A stretch of 59,960 nucleotides of DNA from Peptoniphilus grossensis ph5. Its GTDB lineage: Bacteria > Bacillota > Clostridia > Tissierellales > Peptoniphilaceae. Location: contig NZ_HE978568.1 in NCBI RefSeq assembly GCF_000311825.1, forward strand, positions 215,080 to 275,039, in the 5' to 3' direction. This document shows, piece by piece, positions 9,045 through 17,598 of this stretch (position 1 is the stretch's first letter; the number at the start of each line of letters is the position of its first letter). The notes under the pieces were generated by a model, which saw only the letters and a program-made list of their open reading frames with translations, was not told the origin of the DNA and did no database searches. Both the position numbers and the translations under genes were made by a program.

Positions 9045-10346
9045 TTAGCTATCTTTGTGTAATAATTTTTTTATTACATCATAACTAATATCTAATCCCA
9101 AACCATCATTACCATAATTATTTGAATTCACGCATGATACACCACTACAACTTAAAATATTTGATGCCATATTTTTCCCCAAATCATACAAACAATCTTG
9201 TATATTTTGATCTGGATAACCACGAACTTCTATAGAATCATCAATAACATTTAAATTATTGTCTAAACCAAATTTATTAAATACCTCTTTTGCTTTATTT
9301 TTCCAAGAATAATTGCTAAAAAAAGCCCAATAATTATTCTTCATATTTTGATGCTTAAGATATTCTAATAAATTTGCCATAGGTGGAAATATGTCATTAT
9401 CATAAGTAGGAGCTCCCAAAACAATACCCTTATACAACCAGGCGTCAGCAACGATGTTAGTAACATCTTCATTTGATACATCACACATCTTAATGCGTTT
9501 TAATCCATTTTCTGCTGCTCCTCTGGCAATTATTTCAGCCATAGTCTTAGTATTACCATACATTGATCCATAAACAATTAACATACCATCTATAGTTTTT
9601 TGTTGTGCTAAATCTTTATAAACTTCTAATATTTTACTTATGTTTTTTCTCCACACAACACCATGAGTAGGGCATATAATTTTTATATCTAAATCCTTTA
9701 GTTTCCCGAGAGCATTAATTGCATGAGAAGAATATTTTCCAACAATATTTATATAATATTTTTGTGTATCCCTAAGATAATCTTCTTCGTATTCTACTTC
9801 ATCATCAAAGACAGCTCCATTGAGAGCACCAAAACTTCCAAAAATATCTTGAGAAAATAATATTGATTCATTTTTATAATAACAAACCATCGATTCAGGC
9901 CAGTGAACCATAGGTGTTAAATGAAAGGAAAATTCCTTGTCCCCTAAATTTATGCACTCACCGTCTTCAATCTCAATTATATTTTCATAAATATTATAAT
10001 AACTTTTTAATAAATCTTTTGTCTTTTTATTGCATATAATTTTTACATCTGGATAAACACTAATAAAGTTTTTAATTCCACTCGAATGATCTGGTTCTAT
10101 ATGATTGATTATCAAATAATCAATGCTACTATTACCTATAACATCATAGATTTTTGAAATGAAATCACCAAATACTGTATCTTTTGTCAAATCAACACAT
10201 ATATTTTTCTCACCTTTAATAATATAGGAGTTATAAGCCACCTTATTTGGGATTTTTATCATTCCTTCAAAAATAGATAAATCTCTGTCATTTGCTCCTA
10301 TGTAAAATACATTATTAGAAATTTTTCTAGATTTTAAAATGTTCAT
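9045..10346 (-). CDS. Flavodiiron protein (FprA type, O2/NO reductase)
   Basis: An N-terminal metallo-beta-lactamase-like domain carries the diiron ligands: HIEPDH (HxExDH), His in HWPES, Asp in FSQDIFGSFG and His in CPTHGVVW. A C-terminal flavodoxin domain starts with VYGSMYGNT, the FMN phosphate loop. Family members reduce O2 to water or NO to N2O in strict anaerobes. In this operon a likely role is to protect the oxygen-labile glycyl radical; this is inference. The ATG at 10346 has AGGAAGAG upstream and is preferred to 10400. A long perfect hairpin separates it from the shell gene upstream. Confidence 0.9.
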   Translation of the reverse strand: MNILKSRKISNNVFYIGANDRDLSIFEGMIKIPNKVAYNSYIIKGEKNICVDLTKDTVFGDFISKIYDVIGNSSIDYLIINHIEPDHSSGIKNFISVYPDVKIICNKKTKDLLKSYYNIYENIIEIEDGECINLGDKEFSFHLTPMVHWPESMVCYYKNESILFSQDIFGSFGALNGAVFDDEVEYEEDYLRDTQKYYINIVGKYSSHAINALGKLKDLDIKIICPTHGVVWRKNISKILEVYKDLAQQKTIDGMLIVYGSMYGNTKTMAEIIARGAAENGLKRIKMCDVSNEDVTNIVADAWLYKGIVLGAPTYDNDIFPPMANLLEYLKHQNMKNNYWAFFSNYSWKNKAKEVFNKFGLDNNLNVIDDSIEVRGYPDQNIQDCLYDLGKNMASNILSCSGVSCVNSNNYGNDGLGLDISYDVIKKLLHKDS

Positions 10347-10369
10347 AAAACCACTCTTCCTTTTTTTTA

Positions 10370-10406
10370 AACAATATGATAAGTTTAAAAAACTTATCAT
10401 ATTGTT
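10370..10406. promoter_or_regulatory. Perfect 16-bp inverted repeat between BMC shell gene and flavodiiron gene
   Basis: AACAATATGATAAGTT (10370-10385) is the exact reverse complement of the arm at 10391-10406. On the minus strand it is followed by A residues, not T, so it is not a standard terminator for the operon. It may be an operator or an mRNA-processing/stability hairpin that sets the level of the downstream FDP-ALDH-SDR genes. Confidence 0.7.
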
Positions 10407-10417
10407 AAAGATATAAT

Positions 10418-10690
10418 TTATTTAGTTGGTAATATTTTTTCTACCTCTTCATGTGGTCTTGGTATTACGTGTACAGAGATTAATTCCCCAACTCTTTGAG
10501 CTGCTGTAGCACCTGCGTCTGTAGCAGCTTTGACTGCACCTACATCGCCTCTAACAAGAACTGTTACAAGTCCTCCGCCAATTTCTTCTTTACCAATTAA
10601 GGTTACATTTGCGGCTTTAACCATTGCATCTGCTGCTTCAATAGATCCTACTAATCCTTTAGTTTCAACCATTCCTAGTGCGTCTAACAT
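10418..10690 (-). CDS. BMC shell hexamer protein (EutM/PduA type)
   Basis: This single-domain BMC-H shell protein of 90 residues has the canonical start [20 protein letters not shown] and the strand [16 protein letters not shown]. Such hexamers form most shell facets, and their central pore passes substrates. It is nearly identical in sequence to the other BMC-H gene at the 5' end of the operon (21700-21978), differing mainly around residues 34-38 and at the C-terminus, which suggests recent duplication. It has a good GGAGG upstream and follows pduL by 11 bases. Confidence 0.95.
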   Translation of the reverse strand: MLDALGMVETKGLVGSIEAADAMVKAANVTLIGKEEIGGGLVTVLVRGDVGAVKAATDAGATAAQRVGELISVHVIPRPHEEVEKILPTK

Positions 10691-10701
10691 AAATTTCCTC
10701 C

Positions 10702-11379
10702 TTATTTTTTAATAATTTTTATATATGTAGAAGGTTGTATACCCATGGCATTTGCCTCCTCTACATCAATATGACATTCTAAACTTGATTTTTCAGAAAC
10801 TCTTATAATAACATCATCCAAATAGTTTCCTCGTATTCCTTGGAAAGAAATACAAACCAAGTCGTTATTCTTCACACCAAATTTCTTTGCTTCATCTGGA
10901 AGCATATGGATATGCCTCTTAGCTACTATAGCGCCTTCTTTTAAAACGATGGCTCCTTTCTTACCCACAATTGTAATCCCTGGTGTGTTATTTAAATCCC
11001 CAGATAATCTTACTTCTGGTTTGATTCCTAGTTTAATACAGTCTCCGTATAATAGTTCAACTTGGGTTTGTGATCTAAACGGTCCCAATACTCTAATTTT
11101 TTCAATACAACCTTTTGGTCCACAAATGTTAACCGTTTCTTTACAAGCAAATTGACCAGGTTGTTTTAAGTCTTTTATGGAAGTTAATTCATAATCTTTA
11201 CCGAATAATAAATCACAATCCTCTTTACTTAGGTGAAGATGGTGATTTGAAATTCCTATAGGGATAACCCCATCCTCTCCATAATTATTTGAAAAGAAAA
11301 TGTCATTTTCATTATCCACAATCATTTTTTGAACTCGTTCAAATAAATTAGATGTGTTTTCATACATATTAAACACCAT
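10702..11379 (-). CDS. pduL: Phosphate acyltransferase PduL
   Basis: PduL converts acyl-CoA to acyl-phosphate, regenerating CoA inside microcompartments. Two His motifs that bind the metal ions are visible: SNHHLHLS (His46, His47, His49) and KRHIHM (His156, His158). The 225-residue length is normal. The N-terminal segment [13 protein letters not shown] is amphipathic and resembles an encapsulation peptide. It starts immediately after the stop of the acylating aldehyde dehydrogenase gene, fitting their sequential reactions. The Shine-Dalgarno is weak; Met5 (11367) is an alternative start. Confidence 0.93.
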   Translation of the reverse strand: MVFNMYENTSNLFERVQKMIVDNENDIFFSNNYGEDGVIPIGISNHHLHLSKEDCDLLFGKDYELTSIKDLKQPGQFACKETVNICGPKGCIEKIRVLGPFRSQTQVELLYGDCIKLGIKPEVRLSGDLNNTPGITIVGKKGAIVLKEGAIVAKRHIHMLPDEAKKFGVKNNDLVCISFQGIRGNYLDDVIIRVSEKSSLECHIDVEEANAMGIQPSTYIKIIKK

Positions 11380-12918
11380 CTACTTTCTATTCTTAATTTC
11401 ATAGATTGCCTGACGTATAGCATTTGCTATTTGTTCATCGCTATATTTTATTTCATCTGTTTTTTCAAAATTCAAAGTCTTTGGCTCATTATAACAACAT
11501 GTTGGATTAGTAACCTTAGACATTACATCTTTTTGAAATTTCTCATCTTGTTGTATTACAGTTTTAGGGTTTTTACTTTCAAAAGCAACTTTCTTTATAT
11601 TAATTAAGTGCTGTGGCCCAACATTTTCTGAAACAGAGCTTCCTCCGCAAGTACCACATCCTAAAGTAAAAGCAATTCCTAAGTTTGTTGTTAAACCTGC
11701 TCCACCAGTAGCTCCACCAGAATTAATGATAATTCTTGATGCTGGTTTTACAGAAAACTTTAGAACTATCTCTGGATTTTCAGTATGAACACTAAGAGTA
11801 TGACCCATTCCATGTTCTAATAGCTTAAAGCAAAGTTCACAAGCTTCTTTCCAATCCTTAACAACATAAAATCCTAATACACAAGTAAGTTTTTCATAGG
11901 ATAGTGGATAATTCTCGCCAACTCCTGCTTGAGGACCTACCAAAACCTTAGTGCCTTCAGGTACTTTTATTCCAGCATGCTCAGCAATATATTTGGCAGA
12001 TCTACCAACAAATTTAGCATTCATACTATGAGTGCCAGGATTGAAAATTACATTTGCAACTTTTTCAATTTCATCCTTATTTAGGAAATATCCTCCATTT
12101 TTTTCAACTTCCTTAACCACTTCTTCGAAATTTGATTCTTCACAAACAATAGATTGTTCAGAAGCACAAATTGTACCGTAATCGAAAGTTTTACTAATGA
12201 AGATTTTTTCAACAGCTTCTTTAACATTGGCAGTTTTTTCAATATATGCTGGAGAATTACCTGCACCAACACCAATAGCTGGTTTTCCAGAACTATAAGC
12301 CGACTTGACCATTCCAGGTCCACCTGTAGCTATAATTAACTTTACATCGTCACATTCCATCAAGGCCTTAGTTGCATCAAGGCTAACCTTGTCTAAAATA
12401 GAAACTACATTTTTAGGTGCCCCAGCTTTTTCTGCTGCTTCATTAATTAATTCAGCTGCTTGCTTTCCACTCTTGATAGCACTTGGGTGTGGTGAAAAGA
12501 TAATTGCATTGCCTGACTTTATAGCAATTATACTGTTATAAATAACAGTAGCAGTAGGATTTGTTGAAGGAACTATTCCCATAATTAGTCCAACGGGATG
12601 AGCAACTTCAATTATTTTCTTTTCTAAATCCTCCCTGATAACACCAACTGTTTTTAGATCTTTGATTTCTTGATAAAGAAGATAAGATGCCATATGGTTT
12701 TTATAAGCTTTATCATGGGCATTTCCAAAGCCTGTCTCTTCATGCGCTAGTAGCCCTAAAAAATAAGCATTTTCTTCAACTACATCAACAATGTTTCTTA
12801 GAATTTTATCAATTTGCTCATTAGTTAATTTAGCCATTTCATCAGCAGCTACTTTTGCTATCCTTGCTTTCTCAAGAGTTTCTTCTACAACACATTCTTT
12901 TATTTTAAAATCATCCAA
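11380..12918 (-). CDS. CoA-acylating aldehyde dehydrogenase (CutF/AdhE-N-like) with C-terminal encapsulation peptide
   Basis: The 512-residue enzyme oxidises acetaldehyde or propanal to acyl-CoA with NAD+. Motifs are PSTNPTATVIYNS (about 117-129), FSPHPSA (141-147) and the catalytic Cys251 in FDYGTICASEQS. It belongs to the branch close to the N-terminal half of AdhE and the GRE-associated BMC enzymes, not to canonical EutE. A Cys-rich stretch GCGTCGG follows near residue 420. The last 20 residues (DEQIANAIRQAIYEIKNRK-type helix) form an amphipathic tail expected of an encapsulation peptide. The operon carries a second acylating enzyme at 19647. Confidence 0.93.
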   Translation of the reverse strand: MDDFKIKECVVEETLEKARIAKVAADEMAKLTNEQIDKILRNIVDVVEENAYFLGLLAHEETGFGNAHDKAYKNHMASYLLYQEIKDLKTVGVIREDLEKKIIEVAHPVGLIMGIVPSTNPTATVIYNSIIAIKSGNAIIFSPHPSAIKSGKQAAELINEAAEKAGAPKNVVSILDKVSLDATKALMECDDVKLIIATGGPGMVKSAYSSGKPAIGVGAGNSPAYIEKTANVKEAVEKIFISKTFDYGTICASEQSIVCEESNFEEVVKEVEKNGGYFLNKDEIEKVANVIFNPGTHSMNAKFVGRSAKYIAEHAGIKVPEGTKVLVGPQAGVGENYPLSYEKLTCVLGFYVVKDWKEACELCFKLLEHGMGHTLSVHTENPEIVLKFSVKPASRIIINSGGATGGAGLTTNLGIAFTLGCGTCGGSSVSENVGPQHLINIKKVAFESKNPKTVIQQDEKFQKDVMSKVTNPTCCYNEPKTLNFEKTDEIKYSDEQIANAIRQAIYEIKNRK

Positions 12919-12945
12919 AATGTCTCCCTCCTTTCTTAAAATCTA

Positions 12946-13596
12946 TCATTCACTGTATAATTCGTTTTCAATACCTTCTATAACTTCAGACTTGTTCATT
13001 TTATTTAAATCAGCAGAAGCAACATCTGACATTTCAAAATAAAGATCTTTCAAATCCTTTACTCTGTATTGTTTTAATCTTTCTGTTGTTGTCTCAGCCT
13101 CATTTGTTTTAGAAAAATCTATAAGCACTTCAATATCGAGTAGATTGATTTCTTCTAAATCAATTTCTTTTTCAAATTCTAAATCTAATTCTTCTGTTAT
13201 TTCTTCTGTAGGCTTTTCTGAAGAATCCCCTTCAGGTTTTTTTCCGTTTTCTAAAACCCAAGTATCTGGATCTTCTAAATTTCTCCCATCATTTGGGTAA
13301 GGTATTTTAGACCTTAAATTTCTCGAAAAAACCTTCATAACTTGTTCGTCTGGTCTAGGTATTACACAAATGTTTTTAACACTCTTTTCTTGCACTCTTT
13401 CCGCTGCCGTATATCCTGCGCCCAAAGAAGCTTTAACAGCTGCTACATTTCCTAAAACCATAATCATTGTAAGGCCTGCTCCAGCATGTTCTTTTTTAAA
13501 TAAATATACATCCGCAGCTTTCAACATAGCATCCGCTGCTTCTATTGAAGGTAGAAGACCCTTTGTCTCTATCATTCCTAAAGATTCAAAATTCAT
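12946..13596 (-). CDS. BMC shell protein with long acidic tail and Rho_N-like C-terminal domain
   Basis: Residues 1-95 are a BMC-H shell domain ([20 protein letters not shown]). Residues about 100-165 form a highly acidic, low-complexity linker. Residues about 172-216 read LKQYRVKDLKDLYFEMS ... MNKSEVIEGIENEL, which has the spacing of the Rho N-terminal/SAP-like helical fold (short helix, VxDLKxL, then xKSExIExI). EutK of enterics also joins a BMC domain to a putative nucleic-acid-binding domain, but of another type. The Rho_N assignment is by eye. It lies between the acylating dehydrogenase and eutN. A good GGAGG is upstream. Confidence 0.85.
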   Translation of the reverse strand: MNFESLGMIETKGLLPSIEAADAMLKAADVYLFKKEHAGAGLTMIMVLGNVAAVKASLGAGYTAAERVQEKSVKNICVIPRPDEQVMKVFSRNLRSKIPYPNDGRNLEDPDTWVLENGKKPEGDSSEKPTEEITEELDLEFEKEIDLEEINLLDIEVLIDFSKTNEAETTTERLKQYRVKDLKDLYFEMSDVASADLNKMNKSEVIEGIENELYSE

Positions 13597-13610
13597 TTCA
13601 ACCTCCTATT

Positions 13611-13871
13611 CTATATAGAACAATCACTATCTATGATACCTATGACAGTGGCATCAATTGGTATATTGTTATCACCTAAAGCAATTCTTGCAGAGCTCCC
13701 TCTAACAACAATAACTCTATCTCCTATACCAGCTCCGATCGTATCTACAACAACAATCTTTTCTCCTTCATTAATGCCACCGATAATTGAACCAATCATA
13801 AGTTTATAGCCTTGTATTACATCAAGTTTTCTTGTTGCCCATACATTACCTGTCAATTCTACATTAATCAT
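13611..13871 (-). CDS. eutN: BMC shell pentamer protein EutN/CcmL
   Basis: The 86-residue protein matches the EutN/CcmL/PduN vertex family: NVWATRKLDVIQGYKLMIG near the N-terminus and DTIGAGIGDRVIVVRGSSAR in the middle, ending VIGIIDSD. Pentamers cap the vertices of the shell. Its ATG overlaps the end of the GrpU gene by 8 bases, implying translational coupling. Confidence 0.95.
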   Translation of the reverse strand: MINVELTGNVWATRKLDVIQGYKLMIGSIIGGINEGEKIVVVDTIGAGIGDRVIVVRGSSARIALGDNNIPIDATVIGIIDSDCSI

Positions 13872-14163
13872 CTATCTCACCCAAATTAGCCTTTTCTTTT
13901 ATAGCTCTAAGAGCTGTCTCTACATCTTCAATATTCCCTAACACTGCAATAGTTGTTAAAGTTTGAGGACAATTGCCTTTAATATCGTAGACAACTACAT
14001 TTGCAGCTTTTTCAGCCACGTCAGCAGCGTACAATATCTCATAAATCATCCCTTGAACAAGACCAACTGCTCCATACATTTGAGAATCATATTCTCTAAT
14101 TCTGGTTTTAAGGATATTCCTACATGACTCTCCAGGTGATTTAATAATTTTTAATCTAATCAT
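13864..14163 (-). CDS. grpU: Fe-S-binding BMC shell protein GrpU
   Basis: This 99-residue BMC-domain protein has an N-terminal extension and the core AVGLVQGMIYEILYAADVAEK. The loop GNCPQT (Cys65) matches the G-x-C-P-Q motif described for GrpU, a shell protein specific to glycyl-radical microcompartments that holds an Fe-S cluster at the pore of the multimer. A further Cys14 is present. Its occurrence independently ties this shell, which is otherwise ethanolamine-like, to glycyl-radical chemistry. A pore cluster could pass electrons through the shell. Confidence 0.85.
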   Translation of the reverse strand: MIRLKIIKSPGESCRNILKTRIREYDSQMYGAVGLVQGMIYEILYAADVAEKAANVVVYDIKGNCPQTLTTIAVLGNIEDVETALRAIKEKANLGEIDD

Positions 14164-14166
14164 AAT

Positions 14167-15015
14167 CTATCCCTCTATCTTTGTTGAAATAGAAGAACCA
14201 AGTGCAATCCCTAGAGGAGTTATAAACAGAGGATTGTATGGTTTAACTGTTTTGATTCCTAAATTTTCTTCTATCATTTTTTCAATACCACTGAAACAGC
14301 AACTTCCGCCTACAAGGTATATTTCGTCTACATTTTTCCCAGCGATATGATCTCCAATAATTGTTGATATTTTATCAATTACGGGTTTAACTATAGGTCT
14401 CAGTTTATCATGATTTTTATAATCTCTTTTCATTAACTCTGCTTCATCATAATTTTTTTTCAAAGCACCAGCTATTACTAAAGAAAAGTGACTACCTCCA
14501 GTTGCTTCATCAGATATATAGACAACCTCACTATCTTTTATTACAGATATTCCTGTTGTTCCCCCACCAATATCAACAATTGCACCATTTTGTATTTGTA
14601 AAAGTGCATTAGCGGCTGTAGGTTCATCAAAAGTGTCTGCATTAATAAATCCAGAACTTTCAATAACATTTTTTATTACCCCATTATCCAAGTTTTCTGT
14701 TCCTGGTGGAATAGCGCAAGATGCATAAACAAGTTCAGCACCTATTCTCTTTTCAAGATTTTCTTTTATTTCTTTTAAGGAATCTACAGCACCAATATAG
14801 TCAACTACCATTCCGTCTCTAACAACATTATCCCATTTAAGAAATCCAGCTACTGGCTTCCTCTTTTCATCAAGAACCGACACCGTGATACACGCTGTAC
14901 CCAAATCTATACCAGTATATAACTCTTTAAATCCTTTGTTTTTTGGATTTTTTATTTTTCTTTCAAATTGCTCAACGAACTTATCTACTCTTGAAAAATT
15001 ATTATTTAATGTCAA
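14167..15015 (-). CDS. eutJ: EutJ-like actin-fold ATPase/chaperone
   Basis: The 282-residue protein has the actin/Hsp70-type ATPase phosphate loops: GIDLGTACITVSV near residue 51, DEPTAANALL and VDIGGGTTGISV in the middle, and LVGGSCCFSGIEKM near the C-terminus. EutJ is conserved in ethanolamine and GRE microcompartment operons and is thought to act as a chaperone or assembly ATPase; its exact role is not established. It lies 3 bases upstream of grpU. Confidence 0.9.
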   Translation of the reverse strand: MTLNNNFSRVDKFVEQFERKIKNPKNKGFKELYTGIDLGTACITVSVLDEKRKPVAGFLKWDNVVRDGMVVDYIGAVDSLKEIKENLEKRIGAELVYASCAIPPGTENLDNGVIKNVIESSGFINADTFDEPTAANALLQIQNGAIVDIGGGTTGISVIKDSEVVYISDEATGGSHFSLVIAGALKKNYDEAELMKRDYKNHDKLRPIVKPVIDKISTIIGDHIAGKNVDEIYLVGGSCCFSGIEKMIEENLGIKTVKPYNPLFITPLGIALGSSISTKIEG

Positions 15016-15031
15016 AATATACCTCCATATG

Positions 15032-15649
15032 CTAATCTATAAAACTTTTCAAATTGTTAAAAACGCTTATTATAATATATTTTTGGTACTTATCTAAATT
15101 TTTCTCATTAGTTTCGAAAAAATTTTTTATTTCAATACAAATTAAATATATTAAGTTCAATCCTTCTGTTTTATTAGATTCTATTAATTTTTCAAATGAA
15201 TCATTTAGTAGGTGTTTTGTATGTTTTTTTAAATCAGGTAAAGAAATACCAACCTCGATTAATTCATTATCAATCTTATAATTCTCTTCTTTATCACAAA
15301 AATCATTTAATACTTTTACAATTTCATAAGAATTCTTAGCTAAATCCTCATTATTTTTATTTATTAAAAATATGTAAAATATAATTTTTGAGATTAGCAT
15401 ATGAAAATTTTCATAAACAACATTACTTTCAAAAGACTTTATTACCGATAAATCATTGTTTTCAATATCTTTTGTATGATTCTTTGGCTTATTAATATTG
15501 TTAACAGTTTCTGATGTAATCTTTACACGTTTATCTATTAAAAACTGTCTGGCTCCTGGTGTCAATTTTACATCTTTCTTAACGACAAATTGATTAAAAG
15601 GAGATTTTTTAAATTGCTCTCTTAGATCAAATTCTGTTAAATAAATCAT
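15032..15649 (-). CDS. EutT-like protein lacking the metal-binding Cys pair
   Basis: The N-terminus LTEFDLREQFKK ... DVKLTPGARQFLIDKRVKI (residues 4-43) matches the start of EutT (and EutQ), including the LTPxAR box. The rest is predicted all-helical, with no obvious catalytic motif. EutT in enterics is a cobalamin adenosyltransferase with an HX11CC metal motif; I find only isolated cysteines here and no CC pair. As the locus encodes no B12 enzyme, it is probably a repurposed or structural homologue. It lies between the alcohol dehydrogenase gene and eutJ. Confidence 0.7.
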   Translation of the reverse strand: MIYLTEFDLREQFKKSPFNQFVVKKDVKLTPGARQFLIDKRVKITSETVNNINKPKNHTKDIENNDLSVIKSFESNVVYENFHMLISKIIFYIFLINKNNEDLAKNSYEIVKVLNDFCDKEENYKIDNELIEVGISLPDLKKHTKHLLNDSFEKLIESNKTEGLNLIYLICIEIKNFFETNEKNLDKYQKYIIISVFNNLKSFID

Positions 15650-15662
15650 TTAAATCACCAAC

Positions 15663-16775
15663 TTACAAAAGTTTTTTATAAATCTCCTCTATATCCTCTA
15701 GACTAGGTTTAACAGGGTTTGTTAATGTACATCTATCTTTTAAAGCCTCATTTGCCATTTTAGGCACCGCAATTAAAAATTCATCCTTGTCAATTCCAAG
15801 TTTTGATAAATCGAAACAAATACCTAAATACTTTTCAAATCTTTGTAGTTTGCTAATAAAATTATTAATTCTTATACTATTAGAACCACTAGAAATTCCA
15901 AAAACATTTGCTAATCTCAAATATCTTTCTTGAATATTTATTTCATCAGTTTTGAAAGAGTTATATTCGATCACATATGGCAAAATTATCCCACAAGCAA
16001 GCCCATGAGGTAAATGGAAATGAGCTCCTAGTGCATGTGCCATACTGTGACATATTCCCAAAGATGCGTTTGTAAAAGCAACCCCCGCTATACAAGATGC
16101 GTTATGCATTTTACTTCTATATAACTCATTACTTCCATCGTTTACAACAGCTGGTAAATATTCGTAAACTAACTCTACTGCTTTTTCAGAAAGTGCATCT
16201 GTAAAATCTGTAGCACTTGTTGAAACATAAGCTTCAAAAGCATGTGTTAAAACATCCATACCAGTGTTTGCGGTAACATTTTTAGGAACAGTTTTTGTAT
16301 ATTGATAATCTAAAATAGCAATATCAGGTTGCATTAAGTAATCAATCAATGTGTTTTTTGTATTAGTAAGTTTGTCGGAAATAACAGCAAAATCTGTAAC
16401 TTCACTACCTGTTCCACTAGTAGTTGGTATAGCAACTAGCCTAATATCTTCATTATTAGCTTTATAATAAATATACTTAACAGCTTTAGCTGTATCAATA
16501 GCCGAACCACCACCAAATGCAATGATTATATCTGGTCTATATTGTTCCATTAATCTAACACAACAAGCAACTATTTCAGTTGTTGGATCTGGTTGAACCT
16601 TATCAAATACTATTAACTGTGCCCCTGGACATAAAATTCCTTGTATATTGTTAACAGCGCCATTTTTGAATAAAAATGGATCACATACAAGTAAAACTTT
16701 ATTATAATTGTCTATTTTTTTTAAAGCATTATATCCAATTTTAATCTTAGTCTTTAATTCAAAATCCAATTTCAT
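15663..16775 (-). CDS. Iron-containing alcohol dehydrogenase (EutG/PduQ-like)
   Basis: The 370-residue protein is a group III alcohol dehydrogenase. The NAD-binding GGGSAIDTAKA lies near residue 90 and the metal-binding His motifs HSMAHALGAHFHLPHG near residue 245-260. In BMC operons this enzyme reduces part of the aldehyde to alcohol, regenerating NAD+ for the acylating dehydrogenase within the shell. It is 7 bases downstream of the EutP-like gene. Confidence 0.92.
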   Translation of the reverse strand: MKLDFELKTKIKIGYNALKKIDNYNKVLLVCDPFLFKNGAVNNIQGILCPGAQLIVFDKVQPDPTTEIVACCVRLMEQYRPDIIIAFGGGSAIDTAKAVKYIYYKANNEDIRLVAIPTTSGTGSEVTDFAVISDKLTNTKNTLIDYLMQPDIAILDYQYTKTVPKNVTANTGMDVLTHAFEAYVSTSATDFTDALSEKAVELVYEYLPAVVNDGSNELYRSKMHNASCIAGVAFTNASLGICHSMAHALGAHFHLPHGLACGIILPYVIEYNSFKTDEINIQERYLRLANVFGISSGSNSIRINNFISKLQRFEKYLGICFDLSKLGIDKDEFLIAVPKMANEALKDRCTLTNPVKPSLEDIEEIYKKLL

Positions 16776-16781
16776 CCTCCT

Positions 16782-17231
16782 TTATTCACGTTCTAATAAA
16801 TGTTTATAATAATCAAGTATATATTCGCAGAAATCATTTATTTCTTCTTCACTATCAATAGAAACATTATATATACAATCAACTTTTGCATCTTCTAATT
16901 CACCATTAAGATTAATTTCATGATCTTTTATAGATGCAAATGATAGCCCGATTACTTTCATTCTAAAAGATTTCGCAAAATTAGGAGGATAAGTTCTTTT
17001 CTTTTGACAAAGGTTTGATATGAAAATAATTAGATTAGCGTCTTGTTGTGTTGAAATAATGTTAATTCTTCTCCATGGGCTTTCTATATAACTACCAGGT
17101 ATGTCAATTGTATTTTTTCTATATATGATATTTGAGGTTTTCTTATCTCTATTCTCTCCGTTTAATTTATTTGAAATCAACCTTTTTCCTATAAACTCTG
17201 GTCCCACAAGCATAATTCTTTTTCTTTTCAA
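16782..17231 (-). CDS. EutP/PduV-like P-loop protein with altered Walker A
   Basis: The 149-residue protein aligns with EutP: MKRKRIMLVGPEFIGKRLI, IDIPGSYIESPWRR, and an alternating hydrophobic core. EutP-type proteins are small GTPase-like proteins of BMC operons (one was reported as an acetate kinase). The Walker A here is GPEFIGKR, so the Ser/Thr after the invariant Lys, which ligates Mg2+, is Arg. The TKxD base-specificity motif is also not recognisable (SFASIKDHE). It may bind nucleotide poorly or not at all. It overlaps the eutS stop by 4 bases. Confidence 0.8.
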   Translation of the reverse strand: MKRKRIMLVGPEFIGKRLISNKLNGENRDKKTSNIIYRKNTIDIPGSYIESPWRRINIISTQQDANLIIFISNLCQKKRTYPPNFAKSFRMKVIGLSFASIKDHEINLNGELEDAKVDCIYNVSIDSEEEINDFCEYILDYYKHLLERE

Positions 17232-17575
17232 GTTTTTGTAACCTCACAAACGGTATAACCTAAAATATCTTTAAGCTTCGAATTGACTGTTTGTAATGAA
17301 ACTTCTACAGCTTCAACATCACCTGAAATAACAACTGAACCAGTAAATCTATCTAAAAAACTTATTTCAACATTTGCCGCTTTTGACGCTATATCGGCAG
17401 CAATCATAGCGGTCTCAAAAGGAGATAAGGTTAAAATCCCTATAGCTCCAAAATCCTCAATTCCTAAATTTTCATAAATTTGTTTAACTGGTGAAGAGAT
17501 GACATGTGCAACTGTTACTTGCTTTCCTGGAACCGACTCTTGTACAATCCTTGGTTCATTAAAAGAATCTAACAT
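17228..17575 (-). CDS. eutS: BMC shell protein EutS/PduU (circularly permuted BMC-H)
   Basis: The 115-residue protein carries the family start RIVQESVPGKQVTVAHVI and the core DFGAIGILTLSPFETAMIAADIA, then FLDRFTGSVVISGDVEAVE. EutS hexamers are permuted BMC-H proteins with a beta-barrel over the pore. The close match to EutS, including the VPGKQVT start, makes the call firm. It sits between eutL and the EutP-like gene. Confidence 0.94.
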   Translation of the reverse strand: MLDSFNEPRIVQESVPGKQVTVAHVISSPVKQIYENLGIEDFGAIGILTLSPFETAMIAADIASKAANVEISFLDRFTGSVVISGDVEAVEVSLQTVNSKLKDILGYTVCEVTKT

Positions 17576-17598
17576 TTATAATCACCTCTATAATATAA

